Assembly (NCBI GenBank): GCA_027485005.1
Contig: JAIXRX010000073.1
Location: forward strand, 1 to 17,464
DNA length: 17,464 nt
Source: Alphaproteobacteria bacterium
GTDB lineage: Bacteria > Pseudomonadota > Alphaproteobacteria > Rickettsiales > JAIXRX01
Reading direction: 5' to 3'
How positions within the stretch are numbered: position 1 is the first letter of the stretch; each line of letters begins with the position of its first letter. Positions 1 to 7,245 of this stretch are shown piece by piece. Below the pieces are notes generated by a model that was not told the origin of the DNA, searched no databases, and was given only the letters and a program-made list of their open reading frames with translations. The translations under genes were made by a program, and so were the position numbers.

Positions 1-35
1 AAAAAGGCGGCACCATAGGGTTGCCGCCTTTTTTA
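1..35. terminator. Bidirectional rho-independent terminator
   Basis: GGCGGCA (6-12) pairs with TGCCGCC (22-28) around a 9-nt loop. Five A precede the stem and a run of T follows it, so the hairpin has a U-tract on either strand. On the plus strand it would end a gene lying left of the window. On the minus strand it is the first good terminator met by trpS transcripts after their stop at 275. Stem and tail are seen directly; use in both directions is inferred. Confidence 0.75.
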
Positions 36-123
36 TTTTTTTGTAAAAAAACTTTCGCCACTGTCATCAAATTTTCACAATCCTCTGATATGAACGTTCT
101 TCCACAATAAAAAGAGGATTAAC

Positions 124-273
124 ATGTCTCAAAAAATTCAGGCGCAATATGCACCTAAACGCATTAACCACCAAAGCGTCAATGATAATCAAGCCGAAGA
201 AAGCCGCCAAAAACGCCAACGTGAATGGTATGAGCTTTTAACCTACCGCCCGCGTGAAAAATCGGCCAGTTAA
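124..273 (+). CDS. Small hypothetical protein, 49 aa
   Basis: An ATG with a good AGAGGA ribosome-binding site (113-118, 5-nt spacing) opens a 49-codon frame ending in TAA. The product starts MSQKIQAQYAPKRINHQ. It is hydrophilic and rich in Q, R, K and E, with a charged middle (EESRQKRQREWYELL) that could be helical. There is no signal peptide, membrane segment or cysteine. I do not recognise a family. Its stop lies one base from the trpS stop on the other strand, with no terminator between, so the two transcripts should overlap. The ribosome-binding site and tight fit support a real gene; the short length is the main doubt. Confidence 0.5.
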   Translation: MSQKIQAQYAPKRINHQSVNDNQAEESRQKRQREWYELLTYRPREKSAS

Positions 274-274
274 T

Positions 275-1273
275 CTAGCTACGCCAGAACCCAACTAGAT
301 TATACGCATTTTTTAAAATGGGTTGTGCGAGTTCGTTTGCACGTTCGGCACCATTTTTCAAAATACCATCTAAGGAATCCACATCTTCCAGCAGCACACG
401 CATTTTCGCGGTGATGGGAGAGAGTTTGGCCACGGCTAAATCAGTGAGGGCCGATTTAAACGCGCTGGTTTGCGCACCTGCAAATTGCTGCACCACCTCT
501 TCTTTTTTTATGTCCGACAAAGCCGCATAAATCGTGATGAGATTGGCGATTTCTGGGCGATTTTCTGCGTCCCATGAAATGCCTTCAATGGTGTCGGTTT
601 TCGCTTTTTTGAATTTTTGCGCAATCGCGTCTGCATCGTCCGTCAGGTTAATGCGGGAGTAATCCGATTCATCCGATTTGCTCATTTTCTTTTTGCCGTC
701 TCGCAAGGACATGACGCGCGTGGCTTCACCCATAATCATCGGTTCTGGCAGTGGGAAAAACTCCGTGCCATAGGCGCGGTTAAACGCCCCTGCAATATCA
801 CGCGCGAGTTCGAGATGTTGTTTTTGGTCTTCACCCACCGGCACATGCGTTGCGTGATAGGTCAAGATGTCCGCCGCCATTAGCACGGGGTAGGAGTACA
901 AACCCAAACCTGCATTGTCTTTGTTTTTGCCTGCTTTGTCTTTGAACTGCGTCATGCGATTCAACCACCCAAGCGGCGTGAGGCAGGAAAGCACCCAAGC
1001 AAGCTCCGCATGCGCACTGACGGCCGATTGCGGGAAGATGACGCTGGTATTAGGATTGATGCCGCAGGCGATGAGCGCTGCCGCCGTTTCACGCACGCTT
1101 TGGCGCAGTTTGATAGGGTCTTGCGGTACCGTAATCGCGTGTAAATCCGCAAGCATATAAACGCATTCATGGGTTTGTTGAAACGGCACCCAGTTGCGAA
1201 TCGCGCCGAGATAATTGCCAAGATGCAAATTGCCAGTGGGTTGAACGCCAGAAAGAACGCGTGGTTTAAACAT
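275..1273 (-). CDS. trpS: Tryptophanyl-tRNA synthetase
   Basis: Class I aminoacyl-tRNA synthetase that charges tRNA-Trp with tryptophan in the cytoplasm. The 332-aa product has the usual bacterial length. Visible signatures are the N-terminal SGVQPTGNLHLGNYLGA with the HIGH-type motif at residues 14-20, the tryptophan/AMP-pocket segment VGEDQKQHLELARD (146-159), and KMSKS at 196-200 in GKKKMSKSDESD. The start is supported by AAGGA about 8 nt upstream of the ATG. Only 36 AT-rich bases separate it from the upstream pyrD, so the two are probably cotranscribed, though that AT-rich gap could also hold a promoter. No terminator directly follows; the first good one in its direction is the hairpin at 1-35. 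Confidence 0.98.
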   Translation of the reverse strand: MFKPRVLSGVQPTGNLHLGNYLGAIRNWVPFQQTHECVYMLADLHAITVPQDPIKLRQSVRETAAALIACGINPNTSVIFPQSAVSAHAELAWVLSCLTPLGWLNRMTQFKDKAGKNKDNAGLGLYSYPVLMAADILTYHATHVPVGEDQKQHLELARDIAGAFNRAYGTEFFPLPEPMIMGEATRVMSLRDGKKKMSKSDESDYSRINLTDDADAIAQKFKKAKTDTIEGISWDAENRPEIANLITIYAALSDIKKEEVVQQFAGAQTSAFKSALTDLAVAKLSPITAKMRVLLEDVDSLDGILKNGAERANELAQPILKNAYNLVGFWRS

Positions 1274-1309
1274 GATAAAGTCCTTATATAATTATTTTAT
1301 AATATGTCG

Positions 1310-2392
1310 CTATGCATCTTTGCCGATGGCTTGAGAAATATGGCTGTAGCCATCGCGCTCAAGCAGGTTGGGGAGTTCGTCCACAATCGAATGAACAAGG
1401 CCAAAACCTTGATAAATAAGCGCGGTGTAAAGCTGTACAAGAGATGCACCGGCTTTGATTTTTGCGTAAGCATCTTGTGCAGAAGAAATGCCACCAACAC
1501 CGATGAGTGGAATTTTTCCTTCAGTCAAACGGTACATGTCACGCAGTGCTTTGGTGGATGATGCAAACAGCGGAGCGCCACTAAGGCCGCCGCTTTGCAC
1601 ATAATTTTTACTTTTAAGTGTGGCGGCGCGTGCGGTGGTAGTGTTGCTCACAATCAGCCCATCCAAGCCCACATAAAGGGCGACTTCAGCAATCGCGGCA
1701 CGCTCTTCTGTGGTCATGTCAGGAGCGATTTTCACGAATAGCGGAACACGGCGTTCAATCGCTGCTTCCAAGTGTTTGCGTGCTTGCAACAAGGCGTCCA
1801 GCAATTGGTAAAGCGCGTTAGCTTCTTGCAGATTGCGCAAGCCTTGCGTGTTTGGCGAAGAGATGTTGATGGTAATGTAATCAGCTAGCGCATAAACAGC
1901 CCGGATACCTTGTACATAGTCCGCAATAGCATTGGCGCTGTCTTTGTTTTTTCCTAAATTTGCACCCACAATTCCGACTGCTGGGCGATGACGAAGATTA
2001 TCTGAAAACGCACGCAGACCATTGTTGTTAAAGCCAAGGCGATTAATAACCGCTTGGTCTTGTGGTAGACGAAACACGCGCGGTTGCGGATTGCCGGGTT
2101 GCGCGAGTGGCGTAACGGTCCCGACTTCGACAAAGCCAAAACCTTGACGCAATAAACCTGCCATGGCTTCCGCGTCTTTGTCGAAACCTGCAGCCATTCC
2201 CACCGGATTTGGGAAGTCTAATCCGCAAATGGTTTGCTGCAACGCCGCGTTGCTACTGCCTTTGTACGGTGCAAGCAAAGGGGTTCGCAGTGCTTGAATG
2301 GCGAGGCGATGCGCCTTCTCAGGCGGAAAATTTCGAAGGAGTGCGCCAAGCAGGCGATAGGCTTTCATGCCGCAGCTATAGCCATTTTGCAT
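1310..2392 (-). CDS. pyrD: Dihydroorotate dehydrogenase (quinone), class 2
   Basis: Oxidises dihydroorotate to orotate in pyrimidine synthesis and passes electrons to membrane quinone. The class 2 type is shown by the N-terminal extension (AYRLLGALLRNFPPEKAHRLA), which forms the membrane/quinone-binding helices in this class, and by NISSPNTQGLR with the catalytic-base serine. FMN-site segments follow in order: GFDKDAEAMAGLL, VEVGTVTPLAQPGNPQPR, NRLGFNNNG, VKIAPDM, SNTT, SGGLSGAPLF and IGVGGISSAQDA. The 360-aa length fits. The start is uncertain: the ATG at 2392 and a second at 2368 (MKAYRLL) both lack a clear ribosome-binding site, and family alignments would favour the shorter form. trpS lies immediately downstream. 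Confidence 0.97.
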   Translation of the reverse strand: MQNGYSCGMKAYRLLGALLRNFPPEKAHRLAIQALRTPLLAPYKGSSNAALQQTICGLDFPNPVGMAAGFDKDAEAMAGLLRQGFGFVEVGTVTPLAQPGNPQPRVFRLPQDQAVINRLGFNNNGLRAFSDNLRHRPAVGIVGANLGKNKDSANAIADYVQGIRAVYALADYITINISSPNTQGLRNLQEANALYQLLDALLQARKHLEAAIERRVPLFVKIAPDMTTEERAAIAEVALYVGLDGLIVSNTTTARAATLKSKNYVQSGGLSGAPLFASSTKALRDMYRLTEGKIPLIGVGGISSAQDAYAKIKAGASLVQLYTALIYQGFGLVHSIVDELPNLLERDGYSHISQAIGKDA

Positions 2393-2422
2393 GGCAGAAA
2401 CAAGTAAAGAAATGAAATAGTA

Positions 2423-2710
2423 TTAGGGTCTTAGTGGCATGAAGCCGGGTTTTTTGATGATATGAAAACCTTCCTCACCTCGGCGATGTAGCGGTTTGAA
2501 ATGTTGAGCATTATTCGCATTTCTGGCTGGTACAGCAAACATCTCGGCAGGTTTTTTTAGTAGGTAAATAGGTTCCTCTGGCGCGAGTAAGGGCGTCGGA
2601 TTTGCTGTTGTTTTAGGCGCAGAAATGGTGGCTGCTGGTGGCGGCTCTTTTGTAGGATTTTCAGTAGGCTGACACGCTAATAACATACTGAAAAGCGACA
2701 GTTCTGCCAC
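2423..2710 (-). CDS. Possible small lipoprotein, start unclear
   Basis: An open frame upstream of pyrD on the same strand encodes a hydrophobic stretch ending in a lipobox (SMLLAC), then a Thr/Pro/Ala-rich linker (PTENPTKEPPPAATISAP) and a basic tail ending GFHIIKKPGFMPLRP. That order is typical of small periplasm-facing lipoproteins. The frame ends 30 nt before the pyrD ATG at 2392. The problem is the start. The only usual start codon close to the lipobox is a GTG at 2710, which gives an unusually short signal peptide with no positive charge. The better n-region (HRTLVFTVAELSLFSMLLAC) is in frame but has no ATG, GTG or TTG near it. It may be a decayed gene, a frameshifted gene or a chance frame. 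It also accounts for most of the gap between pyrD and the divergent TPR gene. Confidence 0.35.
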   Translation of the reverse strand: MAELSLFSMLLACQPTENPTKEPPPAATISAPKTTANPTPLLAPEEPIYLLKKPAEMFAVPARNANNAQHFKPLHRRGEEGFHIIKKPGFMPLRP

Positions 2711-2837
2711 AGTAAAAACTAAAGTACGATGAAACCAATATATTGGTATAGAAAGCTCCGGTTTTGGTTTGGGTTTTTGGCGTGTTATTGCTATGAATAG
2801 CGTGGGGAATATAAAACAACACACAAAATGTTGTGGG

Positions 2838-5123
2838 ATGAGGGTAAAAAACTGGTTGCAAGCGACGGTCTGTTCGCTGGCTGTTTTGTCTGTTGTGTAT
2901 GCAGCGGATAGTCGGGCGGCAGTATTGTCAACGGAAGGGTTTGGTGGCGCAGGTATTGCGGCGCTTACACCTATTCTGTCGGCGGCTGTGGGTGATGTTT
3001 CGCCCGCGATTACCCCTTCTTCGGTCAAATCTAACACCAATACGCAGCGCACGCAGCCCGTCACAGTCACGCATGGCCTGATTGACACGCCTACACCTGT
3101 CGCCGCAAAGGCTATACCTAAAGTGGTGAAGATCGAGCCTTCCATGCCAGAAGTGGTAGCGGATGTGCCTTTGACAGAAGAAAATATGGCGCCACGAGTA
3201 GATGCTAAGTCTCAAGAAAAACTGCCGATAGAAAAAACCACCACAAAAAAAGATCTGCCAGCGGTTGAGCCGGTTATTGAAAAAGTAGTCGCTGAAAAAA
3301 GAACCGTAGAGAAACCAGTGCCCCAAAAAGCAATGGTTGAACCAGTGGCTCCTTCTGTCGCGGTAGGTGTTACCAAAGAAAAAAGTGCGAACGTTCCGTC
3401 AGCCACTGCTGCCCCGAATAAAACGGTGGCTGAGCAATATACTGCGTTGATGAAAACCTCGCAGCCAGTAAAGGCTGCCAAGCAAGATATTCAAGCCGTT
3501 TCTAAACCGCCTGAACAGGCGGTGCCCACCGCTGTGACGCGTGTCGCTAAAGAAAATACTACGAATGTTCCATCCGCAATGCTCGCCCCGAATAAAACGG
3601 TGGCTGAGCAATATACTGCGTTGATGGCCACCTCACAGCCGGTACCCGCGGTTGAACCTTCCTCGCCTTCAAGCCTCATCCCATCAGGCGGGGAAGTTAG
3701 TGCAACCACGGGGCCGGCTGCTGCTGCCGTGAATAAAACTCCCGATGCGAAAGAGGAGGCTTCATTCCGTGTGGCAACGTCTCAGGCGGCGGTTTCCCCG
3801 CCGCCGCCTGTAATTTCCAATACTAGCTCACAGGTTGGTACTGTGGAAGAAAAAACGGCGTCTGAGGTTTCCAAATCAGCGCCTGTGGATATCTCGATTA
3901 TTTCGAGTGCCCATGCGCAAGAGAAGCTAAAAGACTTGCCTTTGGCACCAGAAAAAAATGATTCAATGTCTGATTTAGGTGAAGCATTAGCCGTCAAAGC
4001 TACCCCTGCCACTAAGTTAAAAGACTTGCCAAAAATTCCAGTTCCGGCTGCTACGCCTGCTGCTGCAAAAATGGAAGATCTACAAATCAAAACGCGCGAC
4101 AATATGAAAAGTCCTGAGGTGCAATCCACCACCGCGCGCACTGTGTCAACCGGAGGCGATGTGCCGCCACCTTCCACTGCAGACACCGCCAAGCAAACAG
4201 CTAGAGCGATGGTAGCTGATGCGAAAAAACAAGCATCTGCACCGTTGATCAATGCTTTGCCTGTAGTGCATGTGAATGAAGACCCGGCAACTGTTGCCAC
4301 GAATGCGGTGAATGCGGAAGCTCCCAAAGAAACGCTTTCTCCTGCCACGCAAGCCATTCTGGATAAATTGCCAACCCGTTTGGAAAAACAAGAAAAAACA
4401 AAAAAATCTGGTCCTGTTGCTATTCAACGTGAGCGTAAATCTGAGGCGTTGAGCGCGGCAGAAGAAAGCTCATCCTCTGCGCTTGGCATCAATGTCAGCA
4501 AAAAATCGTCACAAGTGGATATGGGGTATGAGCTGGAGCAAGCCTATAATGCCATGGTGGCTGGCAATACCGAAATTGCGATTAGCAAATATCAGCAGGT
4601 GCTGGATAGCGAACCTTCAAATCAAGATGCGATATTTGGTTTGGCTACCTGTTATCATCGCATTGGCCGCTTAGAACGCGCACGTCCACTTTACGGAAAA
4701 TTATTGGCGATTAATCCTAGCCACCGTGAGGCACTGAATAATTTCTTGTTGATGATGAGCGAGGAAGCGCCGAATGAGGCGTTACAGCGCTTGAAAGAAA
4801 TGCAAGCGGCGAATCCCAGCTTTGCACCGATTCCTGCGCAGATGGCGTTGGTATATGAAAAACTTGGCGATATGCGCGGTGCGGTGGATGCAATGCGTGA
4901 TGCGATTTCGCTGGAAGGCGATAATCTGCTGTATCGATACAATCTGGCGATTTTATATGACAAAATGGGCGCACTGGAAGAAGCGATGCATGCTTATCGT
5001 TATGTGGTGGAAGCAGCAGAGCGCGGACAAGATTTGCCAGGTGATATTATGGAAATGAAAAAGCGCTTGGATTACATTACGCTGAAATTGAATACGCAAA
5101 AAGCATCCGATGCGAAAGGTTAG
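2838..5123 (+). CDS. Exported low-complexity and TPR-repeat protein
   Basis: Predicted periplasmic or cell-surface protein of about 761 aa. The N-terminus (MRVKNWLQATVCSLAVLSVVYA) is a good signal peptide with cleavage probably near VYA or SRA. A stretch of about 500 residues rich in Ala, Pro, Lys, Val, Ser and Thr follows, apparently disordered, with an internal duplication around PNKTVAEQYTALM and repeated LKDLP motifs. The last 200 residues hold about four tetratricopeptide repeats, with pairs such as AIFGLATCYHRIGRLERARPLYGKLL and LYRYNLAILYDKMGALEEAMHAYRYV. Upstream in-frame starts exist (ATG at 2793, TTG at 2769) and no start has a good ribosome-binding site; I chose 2838 because it starts the signal peptide cleanly. 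The stop lies 6 nt before pilT, so the two are probably cotranscribed. A role in pilus assembly or envelope scaffolding, loosely like FimV, is inference from position and layout only. Confidence 0.85.
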   Translation: MRVKNWLQATVCSLAVLSVVYAADSRAAVLSTEGFGGAGIAALTPILSAAVGDVSPAITPSSVKSNTNTQRTQPVTVTHGLIDTPTPVAAKAIPKVVKIEPSMPEVVADVPLTEENMAPRVDAKSQEKLPIEKTTTKKDLPAVEPVIEKVVAEKRTVEKPVPQKAMVEPVAPSVAVGVTKEKSANVPSATAAPNKTVAEQYTALMKTSQPVKAAKQDIQAVSKPPEQAVPTAVTRVAKENTTNVPSAMLAPNKTVAEQYTALMATSQPVPAVEPSSPSSLIPSGGEVSATTGPAAAAVNKTPDAKEEASFRVATSQAAVSPPPPVISNTSSQVGTVEEKTASEVSKSAPVDISIISSAHAQEKLKDLPLAPEKNDSMSDLGEALAVKATPATKLKDLPKIPVPAATPAAAKMEDLQIKTRDNMKSPEVQSTTARTVSTGGDVPPPSTADTAKQTARAMVADAKKQASAPLINALPVVHVNEDPATVATNAVNAEAPKETLSPATQAILDKLPTRLEKQEKTKKSGPVAIQRERKSEALSAAEESSSSALGINVSKKSSQVDMGYELEQAYNAMVAGNTEIAISKYQQVLDSEPSNQDAIFGLATCYHRIGRLERARPLYGKLLAINPSHREALNNFLLMMSEEAPNEALQRLKEMQAANPSFAPIPAQMALVYEKLGDMRGAVDAMRDAISLEGDNLLYRYNLAILYDKMGALEEAMHAYRYVVEAAERGQDLPGDIMEMKKRLDYITLKLNTQKASDAKG
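3411..3626 (+). repeat. Exact 42-nt direct repeat inside the TPR gene
   Basis: The stretch coding for APNKTVAEQYTALM occurs identically at 3411-3452 and 3585-3626, 174 nt (58 codons) apart. The flanks are alignable but diverged: VTKEKSANVPSAT against VAKENTTNVPSAM before it, and KTSQPV against ATSQPV after it. This looks like a tandem duplication of about 58 codons in the low-complexity region. The core has stayed identical at the DNA level, which suggests recent duplication or conversion. Confidence 0.9.
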
Positions 5124-5129
5124 TGGCAC

Positions 5130-6254
5130 ATGGAAATTCTAGATTTATTGCAATCAGCAAAAAAGAATGGCGCGTCGGATTTGCACTTGGCAACTAACAA
5201 CCCACCCATTTTTCGGGTGAATGGTGATATTTCTCCCTTGCCATATCCCGCGCTGACAGGCGCCCAAGTCAAAGAGATGCTTTATTCCGTGATGAATGAA
5301 AATCAACGTACAGAATATGAGCGTGATCTGGAAATCGATTTTGCAATTACCTTTGGTGACGAAATGCGGTTTCGTGTGAATGCGTTTCACACGCTGACCG
5401 GCCCTGCGGCAGTCATGCGCGCGATTCCAACTAAAATTTTGACTCTCGAAGATTTAAATGCACCCGATGTGCTCAAGCGCTTAACGCAGCTGCACAAAGG
5501 ATTGATTCTGGTGACAGGGGCAACGGGTAGCGGTAAATCGACGACGCTGGCGGCGATGGTGAACTATATCAATGAGACAGAGGCGCGCCATATTCTGACG
5601 ATTGAAGATCCGGTTGAGTTTGTCCATCAATCCAAAAAATCGCTCATTAATCACCGCGAAGTGGGAAGCCATACCAAATCATTTGCGCGGGCGCTCAAAA
5701 GCGCTTTGCGTGAAGATCCGGACGTGATTTTAGTGGGGGAGATGCGCGATCTGGAAACCATTCAGCTGGCCATTTCTGCGGCAGAAACAGGCCACTTAGT
5801 GATGGGAACATTACATACCAATTCTGCACCTAAAACCATCGATCGTATTATCGACGTGTTTCCTGCCCAAGATAAAGAAGTGATTCGTACCATGCTTTCG
5901 GTGTCGCTTGAGGCGGTGATTACGCAAGCGCTGGTGAAGCGCGCAGACGGGCAGGGGCGTATGGCGGTGCATGAGATTTTATTGGGCACGCCCGCGGTGC
6001 GCAACCTGATTCGTGAAGGAAAAATCCCGCAGCTTTATTCGATGATGCAAACGGGTACGAAATACGGCATGAAAATGATGAAAGATGCCGCTTATGAATT
6101 GCTAAGCCAAGGGTTGATTACCCAAGATACTGCCAGAACCTTGCTGGCGACCAGCTTGGGGGGTGAAGACGGTAGCGGAGATGCGATGGCAGCGGCCGCT
6201 CGTAGTGGACCAACACCGATTGCAACGGCACCGCGCAGTGGGGACGGCTTCTAG
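5130..6254 (+). CDS. pilT: Type IV pilus retraction ATPase PilT
   Basis: Hexameric cytoplasmic ATPase of the secretion-ATPase superfamily that powers pilus retraction and twitching motility. The 374-aa protein starts with the N-terminal domain signature GASDLHL (14-20). It has Walker A GATGSGKST (130-138), the Asp box EDPVEF (159-164), Walker B DVILVGEMRD (198-207) and the His box GHLVMGTLHT (221-230). The PilT-type C-terminal motif AVRNLIREGKIPQLYSMMQTG (289-309) separates it from PilB/GspE, and the four-cysteine zinc site typical of PilB is absent. The final 30 residues are a Gly/Ala/Ser/Pro tail beyond the usual end. The AAAGG just before the upstream stop can serve as ribosome-binding site. 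No other pilus gene is in the window; the TPR gene is its only partner here. Confidence 0.95.
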   Translation: MEILDLLQSAKKNGASDLHLATNNPPIFRVNGDISPLPYPALTGAQVKEMLYSVMNENQRTEYERDLEIDFAITFGDEMRFRVNAFHTLTGPAAVMRAIPTKILTLEDLNAPDVLKRLTQLHKGLILVTGATGSGKSTTLAAMVNYINETEARHILTIEDPVEFVHQSKKSLINHREVGSHTKSFARALKSALREDPDVILVGEMRDLETIQLAISAAETGHLVMGTLHTNSAPKTIDRIIDVFPAQDKEVIRTMLSVSLEAVITQALVKRADGQGRMAVHEILLGTPAVRNLIREGKIPQLYSMMQTGTKYGMKMMKDAAYELLSQGLITQDTARTLLATSLGGEDGSGDAMAAAARSGPTPIATAPRSGDGF

Positions 6255-6274
6255 GTGTATTGCATTTTACTCCG

Positions 6275-6294
6275 TGAAATTCTTCTGAATTTCA
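6275..6294. repeat. Perfect 8-bp AT-rich hairpin after pilT
   Basis: TGAAATTC (6275-6282) and GAATTTCA (6287-6294) form a perfect inverted repeat with a TTCT loop, in the 79-nt gap between the convergent pilT and creatininase-family genes. No T-run follows on either strand, so it is a poor rho-independent terminator, though it could protect 3' ends. It abuts the third copy of the repeat found in the neighbouring gene, so it may belong to that element. Confidence 0.5.
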
Positions 6295-6321
6295 TATGAG
6301 TAGCGCTCAAGGCTGACTCGG
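6293..6321 (+). repeat. Partial third copy of the short repeat
   Basis: GCGCTCAAGGCTGACTCGG (6303-6321) matches 18 of 19 bases of 7100-7118 inside the creatininase-family gene. The preceding CATATGAGTAGCGCTC matches 13 of 16 of the corresponding part of that copy. Orientation is the same. This copy is outside coding sequence, 12 nt beyond the neighbouring gene's stop codon. Confidence 0.7.
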
Positions 6322-6333
6322 TTTGCTACCTCG

Positions 6334-7245
6334 TTATTTGCCTTCGATTTGCTGAATCTGCTTGATGGCGGCTTGCGCTTTTAGCGTCAGCATTTTTTCG
6401 CCCAAAGCTTTGGTAGCTTTGGTGTGCAGTGCAGGGTGTTTGCGTGTCATGGCTTCATTGGCGGCTAGTAACTCGGCACTATCTAATAGACCTGCATGCG
6501 CGGGTGGATTTTTCTCATCGATGCCCATTTTTGCAATCGCTTCATTCTCCCAATTATGCGCGTAATAATCACTGAGTGACGCGACGATAATATGTTCCTC
6601 TTCCCATTCCGCGGAAAGTTTTTTGGCCACGGCTTCTTGCGGTGCTTGGCTGCTGCCATGATCCCCCATCATATAAATATGTGTAAATCTATGTTGCTTG
6701 AGGCTGCGCACGGTGTCTTCCAACACGGCAGCAAATGTCTCGGCGCGTAAACTCAGCGTGCCCGCTTTTTGCATATGGCCTTCGGGTGGGTTGATATTCC
6801 CTTCGGGCACATAGTCCATAATCGGCGCAAGTATGGTGTTAGGCAGTGCTTTTGCAATCTGTTCGGCGGTACTCTTTATAATAGAGTGATGTTTACCAAG
6901 CGCGAGGGCAGGGCCATTTTGTTCTACACCGCCTGTGGGGATGATGATTCTGAGCGTTTGCTTCCGCTGCGCGCTTCCTGCGCTCAGATGAGGGACGCTC
7001 AAGGCTTCTCCCTTCGCCAAGGCTTCGGCGGACATGGCCTCGGACTCCTGTCCTTTTTTTATCTCCCTCCCTTCGCGGCTACTGCCGCTCAGATGAGGGG
7101 CGCTCAAGGCTGCCTCGGACTCCTGTCCTCGGAGGGCTTCTGCCAATTCATCGCTGGTCCAATCGGCAAGCCACGGACTAGAAGCGGCGATAGCCGCCGT
7201 GCTCATGGCAAGAGAGCAAGAAAAAGCAATGATTTTCAAAAGCAT
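6334..7245 (-). CDS. Exported creatininase-family protein with inserted block
   Basis: Metal-dependent amidohydrolase fold of the creatininase family; the substrate is unknown. The ATG at 7245 is preceded by GGAGG at 4-nt spacing and opens a signal peptide (MLLKIIAFSCSLAMSTAAIA); an upstream in-frame ATG at 7266 is less likely. Core motifs are IIIPTGGVEQNGPALALGKHH (100-120), then EGHMQKAGTLSLRAETFAAVLEDTVRSL and IYMMGDHGSS. Compared with creatininase itself (EQHGPHLPLxTD), the metal-ligand His is Asn110 and the Asp is His119. I recall an EQNGPH...GKH subfamily with the same pattern, so this may be a subfamily trait rather than decay. Residues 39-95 are an in-frame repeat-derived block between SDELAEAL and TLRIIIPTGG that has no place in the fold. 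Total length is 303 aa. Confidence 0.85.
   Translation of the reverse strand: MLLKIIAFSCSLAMSTAAIAASSPWLADWTSDELAEALRGQESEAALSAPHLSGSSREGREIKKGQESEAMSAEALAKGEALSVPHLSAGSAQRKQTLRIIIPTGGVEQNGPALALGKHHSIIKSTAEQIAKALPNTILAPIMDYVPEGNINPPEGHMQKAGTLSLRAETFAAVLEDTVRSLKQHRFTHIYMMGDHGSSQAPQEAVAKKLSAEWEEEHIIVASLSDYYAHNWENEAIAKMGIDEKNPPAHAGLLDSAELLAANEAMTRKHPALHTKATKALGEKMLTLKAQAAIKQIQQIEGK
6961..7131. repeat. Repeat-derived block inserted in frame in a gene
   Basis: This 171-nt block holds two diverged copies of one unit. CGCTCAGATGAGGG-R-CGCTCAAGGCT is at 6981-7006 and 7086-7111 (25 of 26 match). GCCTCGGACTCCTGTCCT is at 7037-7054 and 7112-7129 (identical). In the second copy the parts are contiguous; in the first they are split by 30 nt (7007-7036) containing a CGCC...GGCG inverted repeat. 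In the protein this reads as two GQESEA...ALSxPHLS units, the second with ten extra residues. The length is a multiple of three and there is no stop, so the host gene stays open. This recalls Rickettsia palindromic elements that insert within genes; relationship to them is not shown. Confidence 0.75.

Noticed and set aside
92..99. GAACGTTC palindrome before the 49-aa ORF as a LexA site
   Set aside because: Alphaproteobacterial LexA needs two GTTC or GAAC half-sites about 7 nt apart in direct repeat. No second half-site is present.
2423..3145. Minus-strand open frame of 240 codons
   Set aside because: Its first part is antisense to the signal peptide and low-complexity region of the TPR gene. 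Only the lipobox-containing end (2423-2710) looks protein-like, and that is listed separately.
3411..3626. Possible CRISPR array
   Set aside because: Only two copies, in frame inside a coding region, with a 132-nt alignable spacer.
3782..4357. Minus-strand open frame of 191 codons inside the TPR gene
   Set aside because: Antisense to a low-complexity Ala/Pro/Lys region with biased codons. The translation is Ala/Ser/Val-rich without motifs.
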